Below, one piece after another: positions 13,175 through 24,558 of a stretch of DNA of 64,000 bases. Position 1 is the stretch's first letter. The number at the start of each line of letters is the position of its first letter. Under the pieces are notes generated by a model. It was not told the DNA's origin, did not search any database, and was given only the letters and a program-made list of their open reading frames with translations. The DNA is from Casuarina equisetifolia (taxonomy: Eukaryota; Streptophyta; Magnoliopsida; Fagales; Casuarinaceae), in contig CM052360.1 in NCBI GenBank assembly GCA_028551475.1, positions 8,110,501 to 8,174,500 on the forward strand, read 5' to 3'. A program made the position numbers and the translations under genes.

Positions 13175-13668
13175 TCACGTTTCTTTCAAGCTGATTTTTC
13201 CTGCTAGCAAACGCGTCACGCCTCTAATTTGTTTGTCAAATTATGTCTTTACGCGGAAGGTTTCTTATTGTCTGCGGATTTTAAATCAACCACAATTACC
13301 TTGACAGCAGAAAGTCGAAGGCCAGCTGCTTGTTCAACAGTGATCCTTTCATATCATAATTCGTCTTTTTCCGGTTCCATTTGTTTCTGTCGGAGAGGTT
13401 TCCAACAGAGGACTCACTTGGCGGGTCATGTGGTTTGGCAGGAGCTCCAATGGACCCGTGACTTGATGAGGACCACTAGAATGCACCCCACACTAGAGTA
13501 GCCTAAGTAGGCTTCCAAGGTATAATAAAATGGGAAAAAGTCACCAATCCAACTAAACATAGAAAGAGGAATAACATCAAAGAACAGCTCTATAACCCTG
13601 TAATATCATATGATAAGAACTGTGTATAAAAAAATCATATCCACAAAAAATAAAAATAAAAAAAAAAA

Positions 13669-14778
13669 TCAAACTGCATAGGATAGTAAACATAATCCGA
13701 CGGCCATCGAGGCCTTCAGCCCCCACGAGGAGCCCGAAATCTTGGCCACAGCGCCGCTACTGTTCCCCTCCTCTGCGCCAGTGGACGTAGTAGCGGAACC
13801 GTTATAACTGGGGTTTGCGCCGTACAGTGACTGAATCCCCGCGATATCGTCGCTGGCCAGTTCCACCCTCCTGGTACGCGCCGTGATCGAAGGGTACATA
13901 ATCGCATCCTCCACCGAGGAGTGTCCAAGCCCCAGAATATGCCCGATCTCGTGCACGGCCACGGACTCGAGGTCCACCGCTGTGGCCACTGAGGAGGTCG
14001 TTACGTCACCGCTGACCACCCAGGTCTCGTCGCTGTCCAGGTGGAGCAACCCGCTCGGCGGAGAGAAAGCGTGGGCCAGCGTCCCCAGCACGCCGTCGAA
14101 CGGCTCTCCGTCGCCGTGGTCCCCCTCGAAAAACCCGATCCTGATGTCCGCATTAGAGTATGACGTCGTTTGTGTGAAGGTCAGCGCCGTCACGGTGGAC
14201 CACCGGTCGAACGCCCGTGAAAACACGCTCTTGATATCGTCCGTGACCTGGAGGGTGGGTGAAAACGCATACGTCAGGTCCCGATTACTCTCCGGCCACC
14301 GCGGCTGGCCGGGGAAGAAGGTATAGTGAGAGACGGTGTGGAAGTGCGAGGTGTTCGACGACTGCATTTTATTCCCGGAGTTCATGGTCGTCGAGCCGTT
14401 GACGATGTCAGGGACACCGCATCTAGGCCGCTGGATCTGTTCGAGGGTCCGGTCGTCTAATTCGCCCGTGGCGTTGAGGTTGAAGTTCTTCTGGTATGTC
14501 TCCAGGGCGGATTTGAGATCGTCATCGAAGTCGTCGGTGAAGTTCGATGAGGTGTTGCTGATATAGCCGAAATACTGCATATAACGCTTAAGCTTGGACA
14601 AGCCATCGAGTTTCTCCCCAGGGCGGCACCCAGAGAAATTCTTAAACGAATCCCACGCGCCGTGCGCTTTGTTAAACGCCGGTGGTATCGATGATACGTT
14701 GGGGAAAAAATGAGCAGAGATAGGAGTGGATGAGAGCGTGAGACACACTGCAATAGCGAAGAAGTAGATGACTCCCAT
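13669..14778 (-). CDS. Matrix metalloproteinase (matrixin, M10A), GPI-anchored plant type
   Basis: Intronless 369-residue zinc endopeptidase of the plant MMP family. Parts in order are a signal peptide (about 1-22), a propeptide with a peptidoglycan-binding-like helix region (about 45-118), the cysteine-switch motif PRCGVPD with Cys120 that blocks the zinc in the zymogen, the catalytic domain (about 150-325) with HEIGHILGLGH at 276-286 (three zinc His and catalytic Glu277), and the Met-turn Met294 in AIMYP. A Ser/Thr/Gly linker and a hydrophobic tail (about 350-369) fit a GPI-anchor signal, so the mature enzyme should sit on the outer face of the plasma membrane. Several N-glycosylation sequons are present. 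There is no hemopexin domain, as is normal for plant MMPs. All key residues are present, so it should be active. The Arabidopsis relatives are 2-, 3- and 5-MMP; substrates are mostly unknown. Confidence 0.95.
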   Translation of the reverse strand: MGVIYFFAIAVCLTLSSTPISAHFFPNVSSIPPAFNKAHGAWDSFKNFSGCRPGEKLDGLSKLKRYMQYFGYISNTSSNFTDDFDDDLKSALETYQKNFNLNATGELDDRTLEQIQRPRCGVPDIVNGSTTMNSGNKMQSSNTSHFHTVSHYTFFPGQPRWPESNRDLTYAFSPTLQVTDDIKSVFSRAFDRWSTVTALTFTQTTSYSNADIRIGFFEGDHGDGEPFDGVLGTLAHAFSPPSGLLHLDSDETWVVSGDVTTSSVATAVDLESVAVHEIGHILGLGHSSVEDAIMYPSITARTRRVELASDDIAGIQSLYGANPSYNGSATTSTGAEEGNSSGAVAKISGSSWGLKASMAVGLCLLSYAV

Positions 14779-17700
14779 GCTTTCAGGTGAAAGGATTCGG
14801 CGAATCTGTTCTGGACACAGGGAAGCACAATGAGAAAACTAAGCGTGGAGGTTTGAAGATTGTAAGAGAACAGGCTTCTTAAGAATGGGCGGTAGAATGG
14901 TCGGGGCCGTCTCGCCAAAGTAGGCGTTGAAAGTTCCGTGTAGAATGCGCGCGTCGTCAAATAAGATTACTTTAATTACAAGCGCGTTGAAATGGTGCTC
15001 TCGTCTCGGAAGTTTCTTTTCCTCCGCGGGGGGCTATTGTACGGGGACGCACTGTTCGAAACGATGCCGTTAGTAGTCAAGGTAATGACGCCGTGTGGAT
15101 GTCAAAGAAGAAAATACCACTGCGCCAGGTCAAATAAAAGCTGATCATTTGCCGTTTCCGGACCATGCTCCATTGCCAGACACGTGGGTTGAAGTTATAC
15201 GTCGAAGATTGAACTTTGTCGCAGCGTCTCAAATGGCAGACGTAAGACCTGATGTAAGGCGGCACGCGTGACGTAGGGTTAGGAATCAGCAATTTAGAAG
15301 ACAATTTCTGCAGCTGATATCATACATAAAGAACGAAATACCATTAGGTTGCCTCCTTTGAAAGGGAAGTACTTTCTAGAAAGTATTTGGTCGTTATTTT
15401 CAAGACTATTTTACGTTATCTACTTGATGTTTTAAACTTTAATTTATTTTGCCTTCTCCGATAAACACGACAGTGATTTGAAATAAAGTTGTCGGAGATT
15501 ATTCATGTTGGAATTTTATCATAAATTGTTAGGTATATGAAAATGTTAGCATCACGAACCATGTCAAAATCTCTTGCACACCACAATTTTTTTTTTTTTT
15601 GATCTTAAGGTAAATTATTAAAACACTTCAAGGCGCTCTGTGTTTTGGATTGGAATATTAATTTGAAGGAAACAGGTTGCATGTGACCAACACGTATTCG
15701 AATGTTGTTTTTACACGACTTCCGATTTCTTAAAACAATACAAAAAAAAAAAAAAAAGAATAAATATTTATTTTAGTATTTATGCAACCAAGTGGCATGC
15801 TGATTCACCTAACGATTATTCACGTGGCCGCCTATCCCTAAACTTTGACTTGCCCTTTGTTGGAGGCATGATTAGTAATAATGCTCCTCAAACTAGACCA
15901 TTTCTATAAAAAATAAAAAATAAAAAAAGAAAAACTCACCATAGGGTGCGGGGTTTTTTATTCACATTAAAATATTGGTAGGACTAGTCAATGCTTCCAT
16001 CCCATTGGAATTCCACATTACTTTCACGATTAACATGGAGATCAAAAAGGGAGTGGTTAACAGCTCGACACGTCGAACGCTTCGACTTTGTTTCAACTTA
16101 AACTCCGGACGCTTCTCTAATCAGAAACGGAAGTCTGAGAGCTAAATCAAGATAATATGAGATATTCTAACATTATAAGCCCATGCCTAACACAAGGAAC
16201 CATTTACTTCAAACCCTAATGTGGTTGAACCATACGGTCCCAAATACAACAGACTGAACAACTTAGAACAACAACATAACGAGAGTAAAAGCTCAAAACA
16301 CAAACAGGTCTTAGCTTCAACAACAAGAGCCCTACCTTCTAGATATGCAGAACGGCATGATTTCTTGCAGCTTCCCTTCCATTTGGCAAACTTCACTCTG
16401 CACCCACTTGGACGCGAGAAAGCAGGATTGTCTTGTACGGGTTTCTTTTATAAAAAAAAACCCAATATATCTATTGTTAATGAAGCCAGATGTTCACCCG
16501 ACATTTATGCTTTTTGTTTGAAGCATCCAACCGAAACATGCGGCATTATGATGCAGTTCCTTTTTATGTTTGTACAGGGTGACATATTCCTTTCGTTGTT
16601 GGTGGCGTGCTTTGAATCTCAATATGATATATTCGGGTACCCTAAAGAAGTGCACAACCATTCTCTCGTGTTTTTCTTTCTCCTTTTCCCCCTTCATTCC
16701 CTTAAAATAGTAGCTAGTCAGCAACATATAAGAGCTTATGCCAGTAAATGTAGAACAATGGCCTGATATAAAACATCAAAGGGAACAATTTGTGCTTAAT
16801 TTTGGCTCGTCGTTGAGCTGCACCAGAAAGGAAGTGTCTCAGAAGCAGACATGCAATACCTATGGGACTTTCATTGATGCAAGCACACTGGTACCCGCAT
16901 GGTGAACCTTCCATCGGATCTGTCACTGTCACATTTTTTCGAAGGAAAATGTTAATAGATTTTGTTGAAGATTGTTTTCTATTTATGATATATTTTTCCT
17001 ATATTATTGTATATTTAATATATTTTTTTATATTTTTGAATACTAGGGTTTCTTTGTACAAGTTTTACTTTTATTTATATATAATCTCTTAGATTATCAT
17101 GTTTTCTATATAACTGCACACTCAGAGTTTTTTTTTTTACTGTTTTGTCTTCTCTTATAACTAATTTTAATTTTGTTTATCAATAAACAAGCTTTTCTTC
17201 CAAGCATGCAAAAGTTTATCAAATTTTTCAGATTTTTAATTGAAAGAACATTTGTTAGAAGACAGTGATACTGTATGCTTTCATGTTTTCAGACTCCAAA
17301 ATTATGATATATATCACAGATAAGAGTTCGTAAGTGAGGATGCTTTTTCCTTCCCGAGAACAAGCCCTCCTTCATAGTTTCAGAAGTTCATAAAGCCTAG
17401 CTTCCAGGAAGCCCCACCTTCCGTGACCAACCGAAACAATTTCCGGGAACTTGGAAAATCCGTGTCTCTTCACAAAACCCCTGTCCACTTTTGGGGCGTG
17501 AAAAAAGCCTGGGAAAAGAATCTATGGATCTAGACGTTGGCCGGCTGCTGTAATCGGTATTCTAAAGACGGGACCCACTCGTTGGCGTCGCCGGCCGCAA
17601 GCCACGACTTCGTCTTTGTTCTTCCTTATGATTCCATGCCATAATTTCTTGTCAATTTTATTAAAGTGTGAAAACTTATCTCAAAAATTTTAAAGTCCTA

Positions 17701-19219
17701 AATGGTATTAAGTAGAAAAATTTTATCATTTATAAGATCAAAAGACTATCTCACTATACATGAACAAAAGTCTACTTTGAAGCTTAAGAAACTACAAAAT
17801 AAAAGTTCATCCCTAGTTTTTATACAATATTAGAATATGAAAATTTATTTTATTATCTTAAAATATTAAATGAAAAAATCTTATCACTCATAAGACTTAA
17901 TATCCATATTTTCTTTTAATGTAAGACAATAATTACCTTTAACATATATGTATCTTGAAGAGATTTAAGAATTTTATTCTTTGTTTTAATTTCATATTAC
18001 AAGTTTTTATGACCTTTGTATATAAATGACAATTAGTAAATTTTGTTGAAATTTAATGTCTCATACTGGTAAATATATTGATTTATTCTATCTATTATTT
18101 ATGAAGATGTTCCTCAATTTTGTAAACTAGTTTTAAGAGAAATAGATGTTCTAACATACTATTAAAGCTTAGATTTCAAGTAAGATACCCATTCGTTTGG
18201 GATAAGGTGATATATTAAAATCTTGTGTTGCCAATGTACTAGTTTTTTTTTTCCTTTGCCTTTTTGGTATGCAAATACATTTTCCTTTTGAATTAGTCAA
18301 TCTAAGGAGAGGAAATTAATTTTTTAACTTAGTATCAAATCTAAATTTCAAGTGAAATGAACTGAGCTTTATAAAAAGAGTTTTGTTCTCTTACAAATCA
18401 ATTTTTAAAAGAGGAAATTAGTTTTCCAACTTTATATTAAAAATTAAGTTTTAAGTGACTCATGAATTAAGCTCCCATGGAAAGTATTTCTCTACACTCA
18501 AAGCAAGGGAAGTTATTGAAATCTAATGTATGTTCTACATTGCCACTATAGTGGTCTATTATATTTTTTTAATGTGGTCTATTATATTATACAAGCTAAG
18601 AAACGGAAGCGAAGGAGCCCTCCTGGGAGCCACGACCTACTCTTAACTTCTGTAGTTGTTTTTGTTTCTGTAATTCCCCTTACCGAGTAGGAAGTTTTTA
18701 GGAATGGTAATGGTAAGGCATCTTTGAAAACTCTCAAAACTTGTATTTCCGGGATGTTGTCATCTTCAGAATTTAAATCTCTGTTGAATCCAGACTACGT
18801 CAAAATGGGGAAGAGAAAACCCCCACTTGCAGCGGCAGTTCAACGAGGTCCTAGAGACTAAGCATTGCCAAGCCAACTGCTTCTTTCTATTTTAGAGGTC
18901 GTATAAAGTTTGTCGTCGCCTTGATGTAGCTTTCCATCGTGAATTGTTCCTTTTACAGATCATTAATATATTCTTTCTCGAAGAAGGTTTCTCGGAAAGG
19001 ACTACAATCTTTTTTATTTCTTTTGGAGACGTTTTCTTCCGACGGCATAACGGTTAGGACAACTCGCTTCGGTTCCTTACGGGATCTAGACGACAAAAAG
19101 CTGCATCCATAAAAGGACTCCCGTATGTGAAAAGAAACCTTCAAAGAAGTTGGCCTTCTTCCTCTTTCCTTAGGAAAAATCTTTCTTTCTGTGGGTGCAA
19201 ATTAAGAGGTACCTCTGTC
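14779..19219. other. Intergenic region, no confident gene
   Basis: Upstream DNA of the metalloproteinase gene grades into AT-rich sequence. Open frames at 16187-16766 exist on both strands over the same bases. One minus-strand reading near 16340-16440 is Cys/Lys-rich but lacks a start and has an upstream stop. Stretches near 17330-17640 and 18600-18900 have higher GC and could be transcribed leaders or relics. The 300 bases before 19220 may be promoter and leader of the small gene, with a TATAAA-like motif near 18904. I see no supportable gene. Confidence 0.45.
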
Positions 19220-19477
19220 ATGGAGTCAAACAGCTCGAATGGGTTGTCGTGGGCTGATCAATGGGACTGTAGCCCGTACGCAGTTCCTCAGACCAAGAAG
19301 AGCCACGGCGGTGGAGGAGGTGGTGGTGCGAAGGCCAAATATTCGAGAAAGGTCGAAGAAGGGTTCGGAAAAACTAAAGTGGCCGCGTCAACCGGGATGA
19401 AGAAGGTCAAGGAAGGAGCCTCTGTGGGTCTTCATTGGATCAAAGACAAGTACCAGAACACCACCCAAAAGCGCTAG
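19220..19477 (+). CDS. Small conserved-looking plant protein with an N-terminal WADQWD motif, function unknown
   Basis: Single-exon frame of 85 residues. An upstream in-frame ATG at 19127 would add 31 residues; I chose 19220 because the sequence from MESNSSNGLSWADQWD onward looks conserved, while the extra part does not. Features are an acidic/aromatic N-terminal motif, a run of seven glycines (about 31-37), and a basic C-terminal half with spaced Lys and Gly (KVKEGASVGLHWIKDKYQ). There is no signal peptide or membrane helix. Small intronless plant proteins of this layout exist in Arabidopsis without a known function. Codon use is gene-like and the G+C rises locally. The neighbours give no clue to its job. 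Confidence 0.6.
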   Translation: MESNSSNGLSWADQWDCSPYAVPQTKKSHGGGGGGGAKAKYSRKVEEGFGKTKVAASTGMKKVKEGASVGLHWIKDKYQNTTQKR

Positions 19478-19964
19478 ATCTTTTGTTTCTTCTGCATTTG
19501 CACAGAAAAAAGAAAACCTTCCTGTTTGTTGTACCGATTTGATTGGGAGCCAGATTGATTTGTGCATGCCTTTGTGCTTCGTTTACTTTATTGGGCTAGG
19601 GAAAAGAGAAAAAAGAGCAAATTCTTTTTCTTCTCTGGTTTAGGGCGGTAATCGAAGGAGTTAATGACAAAGGAATTTGCAGGTGGGCTTTTAAAATTCC
19701 AGTCATTTCCTTCCCGGAGTCTTCTATATCAAGTTCACTGATTTAATTAATTACTCCAAACAGAGTCTAATAAATATGTCTTCACTTTAATAGCAGATAT
19801 GTACATTAATTTCATCTCTAAAGTAGTAATTAAAACAACATATTGTCAACCCACGAGGGATACTTCCATAGATACTTGCAACTACATACATAAGTCCTTA
19901 CAGCAGCATACACGACGCATGCATGGGGAACAACAACAAGACGAGCATGTACAGCAATCTCAAA

Positions 19965-22900
19965 CTAACATTGGACGGGCCTATCATATGTGGGTGGTAA
20001 GGAAGGGCAGTTCTCATTCATGTTGGCATACGGCTCTAGTGTGTTATACTGAGGCAGTTCCATCCAATACTCACCAAGAATCTGGCAAAACGGAAGCCGT
20101 CCACCTTCATTGTTGCACCAACTTGGGAGGCGTGTTTGGTTATCTTCAAAAATCTTAAGCATATAGGCATCACGAATCTGCACGGTAATAAAATCCATGT
20201 TACATGGAGTGACAATGATGACAAGAATATTAAATGGGCTATAAGTCCCGAAACAGTAGATCACAGAATAGATGGATGGAAAGAGACCAAGAAAAATAAA
20301 TAATTATGACTTACAGTGAACTCAGTTACTTGGATAGAACTAGAAAAAGGTCCAAAAATTCCAGCCTCTTTATACATGTAAAGGATAAACGCAACACAGG
20401 TTGTCGATTTCCCATCGCTATACACCCATTCATCTTGTTCTGGAATGGTAAGCAGTTGATCAAACGCTATGCCACGCTTTTCAGTTTCTTCAAGAATCTC
20501 ATACAAGTCTAAATCCTGAAAGAAAAGAGGCCTTGTATGAGACATGATATTAAATATGGATAAAGAAGCTAAAGAAAAACTTTCCAATGAAAAGTTGCTT
20601 GAGCATTTTGTAACAAGACCAGCACAAAGTCAAGAGAATACTTCTGGCCAATCATTCTGATCATTAATCAGGTCGGAAATGTTTGAAATTTCCTCCGATG
20701 AGTACAATCATCTATTTCTCAGGAAAATGGTCAGACAAACAATTTGCCAAAGGTCTCTAAACATATCAAATACAAAACCCGGAACACAGGAACTCAAAAA
20801 CCTTGACTCTTCTACAAGTGGATAATTTCTCAACATGAAATTCCATTTCTCATCTTTTCAGCTAGAAGGAAGCTTGTCAACAGTTGGGGGGGGGGGGGGG
20901 GGGGGGGGTTTTGGGGAAGTAAACGCACAATGCTTCCTAGTGAGATACATGGATTGGCATACACTGTTAGGGGAAAAAAAAGTTCCCATTCTGACAATGC
21001 TTATTGTCCATGGAGATTCATAAAACAGTTTATCAACACAGTGAAGCAAGATACTCATCATCATATAGGCAGGTTAAATAGTCTATCATGTCAAATCAAG
21101 ATAATCATCAGCATATAAGCAGTTTCCTTCTAAAATTACTTCATATGTGGGTTTTCAGGATAATGCACCATACACCGAGGTTAAGTATTGTATATTCGGA
21201 ACTAGAGAAAAATGATACGATAAAAATCAAGACTGATGTTGAGTAAATCCCCATAACTACCTCAGTTCCTAGACGTTTGTTTAGAGCCTCATTCCACATA
21301 TTTGCAGCATACGCTGGCTGCATTCTTGTCCACATAGACATGACAGAAACGACCTGCAAACAGAGCCAGCCACTACAAAATCCGTAAACTTCTCCACACA
21401 CATCCAATGAAGTACATTCTTAACCACGTAAGAAGTGTGTACTGTAAAGTTAGTGCAGCAACATTTTCATAGCACAATACTCCGCATGGAAATTCAAGTT
21501 CAATGAACTGTATTCATATTCCAACAGTAGCGATGTATACCAAGTGAGCATCAAGAGGTGGAGGGTAGTTATCAGTCACAGTGTCAATCCAACTAAAAAT
21601 CATGTTGTGGTAGCCATATGGCTTTCCTGCCATGCTCCGGGCATATTCCCATGCAGCAGTAGAGTTGAATTTTGCTCGCAACTCCGGATGCAAAGGAAGC
21701 AAGGCTATTTGTGGATTAGAACTATCCTTAAGAGCTAACTCCCACCATTCATCCCATGGAATTACCACAATAATTTCTTCACCCTGCAACATAAGCAGAA
21801 GTAAGGAGCAAAGACAAATCAGTCCCTATGCAACTAAAAAGGCCAAAAAGGAAAAAGGAGAATGACCTCAAACAATGTTTAAATTCAAATCCATTCAAAT
21901 TATTCCAACATAAAACTGAAGGAAGAGAAAAAAATCAGAATGCTAAAAACCTAGCACATCACTCCAGAAGCGAACATCATCTACAATGAAGTCTCCTCAT
22001 GCTCAAAACATTAAATGAACACAAACACACATTTAGAAGAGTTTTCCTTACGCCAAGAGGTGATGCTTATGTTATGTCATTTGCATCATACCTTTTCATT
22101 CTCATGGCCAGATTCACCAACCCAAAGGTTGCCCTCTTCATCCTTCAAACAAACTGCTGTATGACCAGCAAAAGCACCAGTTACCCATTTTTCTAATGTC
22201 TCAAATCCACCCCATCGACCACGGATCTTTGATACAGCCAAGAAATCCCCAGAATGAACATCATCGGGATTTATAGTTGCACGCCATGGCTGAGGACGTT
22301 TTTCAAATGTGGCCCCCATGTGCTTCTTCAGAAAATCTAAGTTAGCATTCTGACCCCATCCAGTGTTCGAGAACAAAGGCAAAACATCCACTAAGGAAAG
22401 TAGGGTCCCCAGCATTCCTGATGGCATGAGAAATACAGAAATGCCATGCTGCTTAACCTGCTCAATAGAATCAGGGAGATAGCCTTTATGTGATTATGTT
22501 AAGAAAATATAAGATCTAAGCAAACAACAGAGACAATGAATATACATATTCCAACTCTGCACGCTCTTCCCATGAATCAAATTTCAACGTATGTTCTCTA
22601 GCAGAGAAGTAGTAATCCCATGTAATCCTGTAGGGCGTTGCAAAGACATATAGATCCATGCAGGTCCAGCTGTGTGCTTCAGATGTCTGTAAAGGGGAAG
22701 AAAGCCAATTCAGGAAACCTTACCACAATACCAAGAAAAAAGATAGAAATTGAGAGCTTGGACAATAAACCAATCTACCAAACATTTCCCCCACTTCTGA
22801 TGTGCATTTGGCAAAGAAAATCAATGCATAAGCCTTCTACAAATTTTTCAGGGTAGATTATTGCACTTGATAGCACCACCAGAAATAGTTCTAACTTATG

Positions 22901-23862
22901 CCAAATGCTGCAAAACCTAGTGTTAAGGAGATTTTCATTTTTGTTAGTTCCCACATAGCTGATACACCAAACTGGATTGTCTTACGCCACGTCAATGACC
23001 AAAAGTGTATGGAATGAAACTGTTTCAGATACACACAAAGTCACCAAGTGTATGGAAGGAAACCATTTCAGAGACATCCGTTTATCTCTAGTGTATGCAA
23101 CTTAGAAACAGTCCTGTAAGAGGCCCCCTAAATCAGAAACTAACTCCCATATGATACGATTAACCATTAGAACCTCGAATTTCAAAAATTTCCTTAATTC
23201 AAAGCCAGAAATTACCTGAGAATCTAAACATTTCAAGCATTTAATTTATTTGAAGTTACTTAAAGAATTGTTCTAAGAAACAAAAAGGCTCTCAAGAAAT
23301 AACGAGTTCGATAACTTTCCAGAAACAGAAAACCGCAGACACATCATGTTAACTAGATACCGATAACAGGCCCAAAAGGATTTAACTTTATAAGAAAGCA
23401 ATCTTAAGCCTGCATCCAATCCAAGTTTCTCAATGGCAGGAAATCCCTATTCCAACAATTCTTCAATAATCACATAAAACACCGTAAAAGACCACGAGAA
23501 TGATCACGATCGTCAAAAACCCTGACCTTGAGATGGAGAACACCGCCTCCCAGGCCCTCCGGCTCGTCCCTATCGCCCTCGGTGAACTCGAGGTGAGCCT
23601 CGTTCCCATCAAAGCAGGCACCCTTCCACTCAGTCGTGCCATTGTGCGGACTCACCGATCCGACGAAAGCCGGCAACAAGTCCACAGCACTGTGGAAGTT
23701 GTTCAGCACCGGCCACGACACCTCATGAGGCAGCACGGAAAGCAAGTCGTTGACCCGAAACGGAACCTTCAGAGCATACCCGAAATCCGACCCTAACCCC
23801 AGCCCTAAAAAGCACAGTATCAGCGGTAGCCATCCGTAGGATGGGCAGGATCGGAGAGACAT
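19965..23862 (-). CDS. Secreted conserved plant protein, predicted permuted papain-fold (NlpC/P60 or YiiX-like) enzyme
   Basis: Seven exons on the minus strand: 23527-23862, 22546-22686, 22092-22457, 21541-21783, 21261-21353, 20315-20515 and 19965-20177. All junctions are GT-AG and every exon is a whole number of codons, giving 530 residues. A signal peptide covers about 1-29. The middle holds HSGDFLAVSKIRG (about 227-239), GAFAGHTAVCL (His258) and LWVGES (Glu274); later comes KSTTCVAFILYMYKEAG with Cys433. The order 'GD..., GH, G-E-S', then a helix starting at Cys, is the layout of circularly permuted NlpC/P60 papain-like amidases and proteases such as YiiX/YaeF and LRAT. I infer catalytic Cys433 and His258. 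The gene model is firm. The activity is inferred from motif order, and the substrate is unknown. It corresponds by position to an Arabidopsis gene of unknown function near the MYND gene. The MYND gene lies 0.7 kb upstream on the same strand. Confidence 0.85.
20886..20908 (+). repeat. Poly(G) run of 23 bases
   Basis: An uninterrupted run of 23 G, followed by TTTT and GGGG, lies in the fifth intron (20516-21260) of the predicted papain-fold gene. The transcript therefore carries poly(C). Such runs are rare in plant DNA and error-prone in sequencing, so its exact length is doubtful. Confidence 0.9.
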
Positions 23863-24558
23863 GGATAATCCAAAGCCTCAGGGCTTGAGAATTGGGAAAG
23901 AGAATAGGAACCGTTTTGATCTTCTATCTTCACGCTCTGGACCACTTCTCTTTGTTTACCCCGTTGTCGTTGATGTCGTTTCTCGTTGCAAGCCTTGGGA
24001 GGAAGTTTCCCTCTTTACTCCACGTCAAGAGCAATAACGCTTTTCTTATGTTTTTATATTTTCGCTTTGACGGAGACATTAACAGGCGACTTTTCTTCTT
24101 GTATTTTACTGGTTCTCTTGCTCTTCATTGCATTTGCTCAAAAGACAAAAAGGAAAAAGAAAAACCCACTCATTGAGCCCTAGAAGATTAAGGGAATGGA
24201 AAAGATGATTGAAATTTCGAAACGGCATTACTTTCTGTATGAATATACATAAAGAGTTACAGAAGCATCATAAAACTTCAGGATCTTCCTCCGATTCTTC
24301 TGGTTTTTAAATTGGATAAATACTTGGCGTGTACATAAGTTAAGGTTGCATCAAGGCTCTTGACCTTGATCACCGGACTAAGGCAGGAGGCACATGGTGA
24401 TTTCTTGCAACAACCCTTCATGAGACCTCCGGAGTGCAGCTTTAGCAACACGTCTGATATGCACTGACAACCGAATACAATGATGGTTTGCACTAGAAGT
24501 TGCAGATATCCATCCGAAAAAGTTGATGAACAGGCCTCCTCCGATTCTTAAGACCATT
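23863..24558. other. Spacer between two minus-strand genes
   Basis: About 0.7 kb separates the stop of the MYND gene from the start of the secreted protein gene. It should contain the 3' UTR of the first and the promoter of the second. It is T-rich on the plus strand near 24000-24170. I see no strong TATA box and no other gene. Confidence 0.5.

Larger units (their letters stand above)
9580..13668. other. Intergenic region with small unassigned open frames
   Basis: The interval between the WD40 and metalloproteinase genes contains a (CTTT) microsatellite, AT-rich DNA at about 11.8-12.7 kb, and two minus-strand frames that read like protein (10308-10505 and 12848-13174, listed separately). Small frames around 11031-11373 overlap on both strands and show no recognisable motif. 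I see no confident gene. Confidence 0.5.

Noticed and set aside
16187..16766. 181-codon plus frame and Cys/Lys-rich minus frame over the same bases
   Set aside because: No domain or signal is recognised, the two strands conflict, and the minus reading has an upstream stop and no start. Possible relic only.
20858..21064. Poly-Pro minus-strand frame and poly-Gly plus-strand frame
   Set aside because: Both arise from the 23-base G run inside an intron and have no other coding sign.
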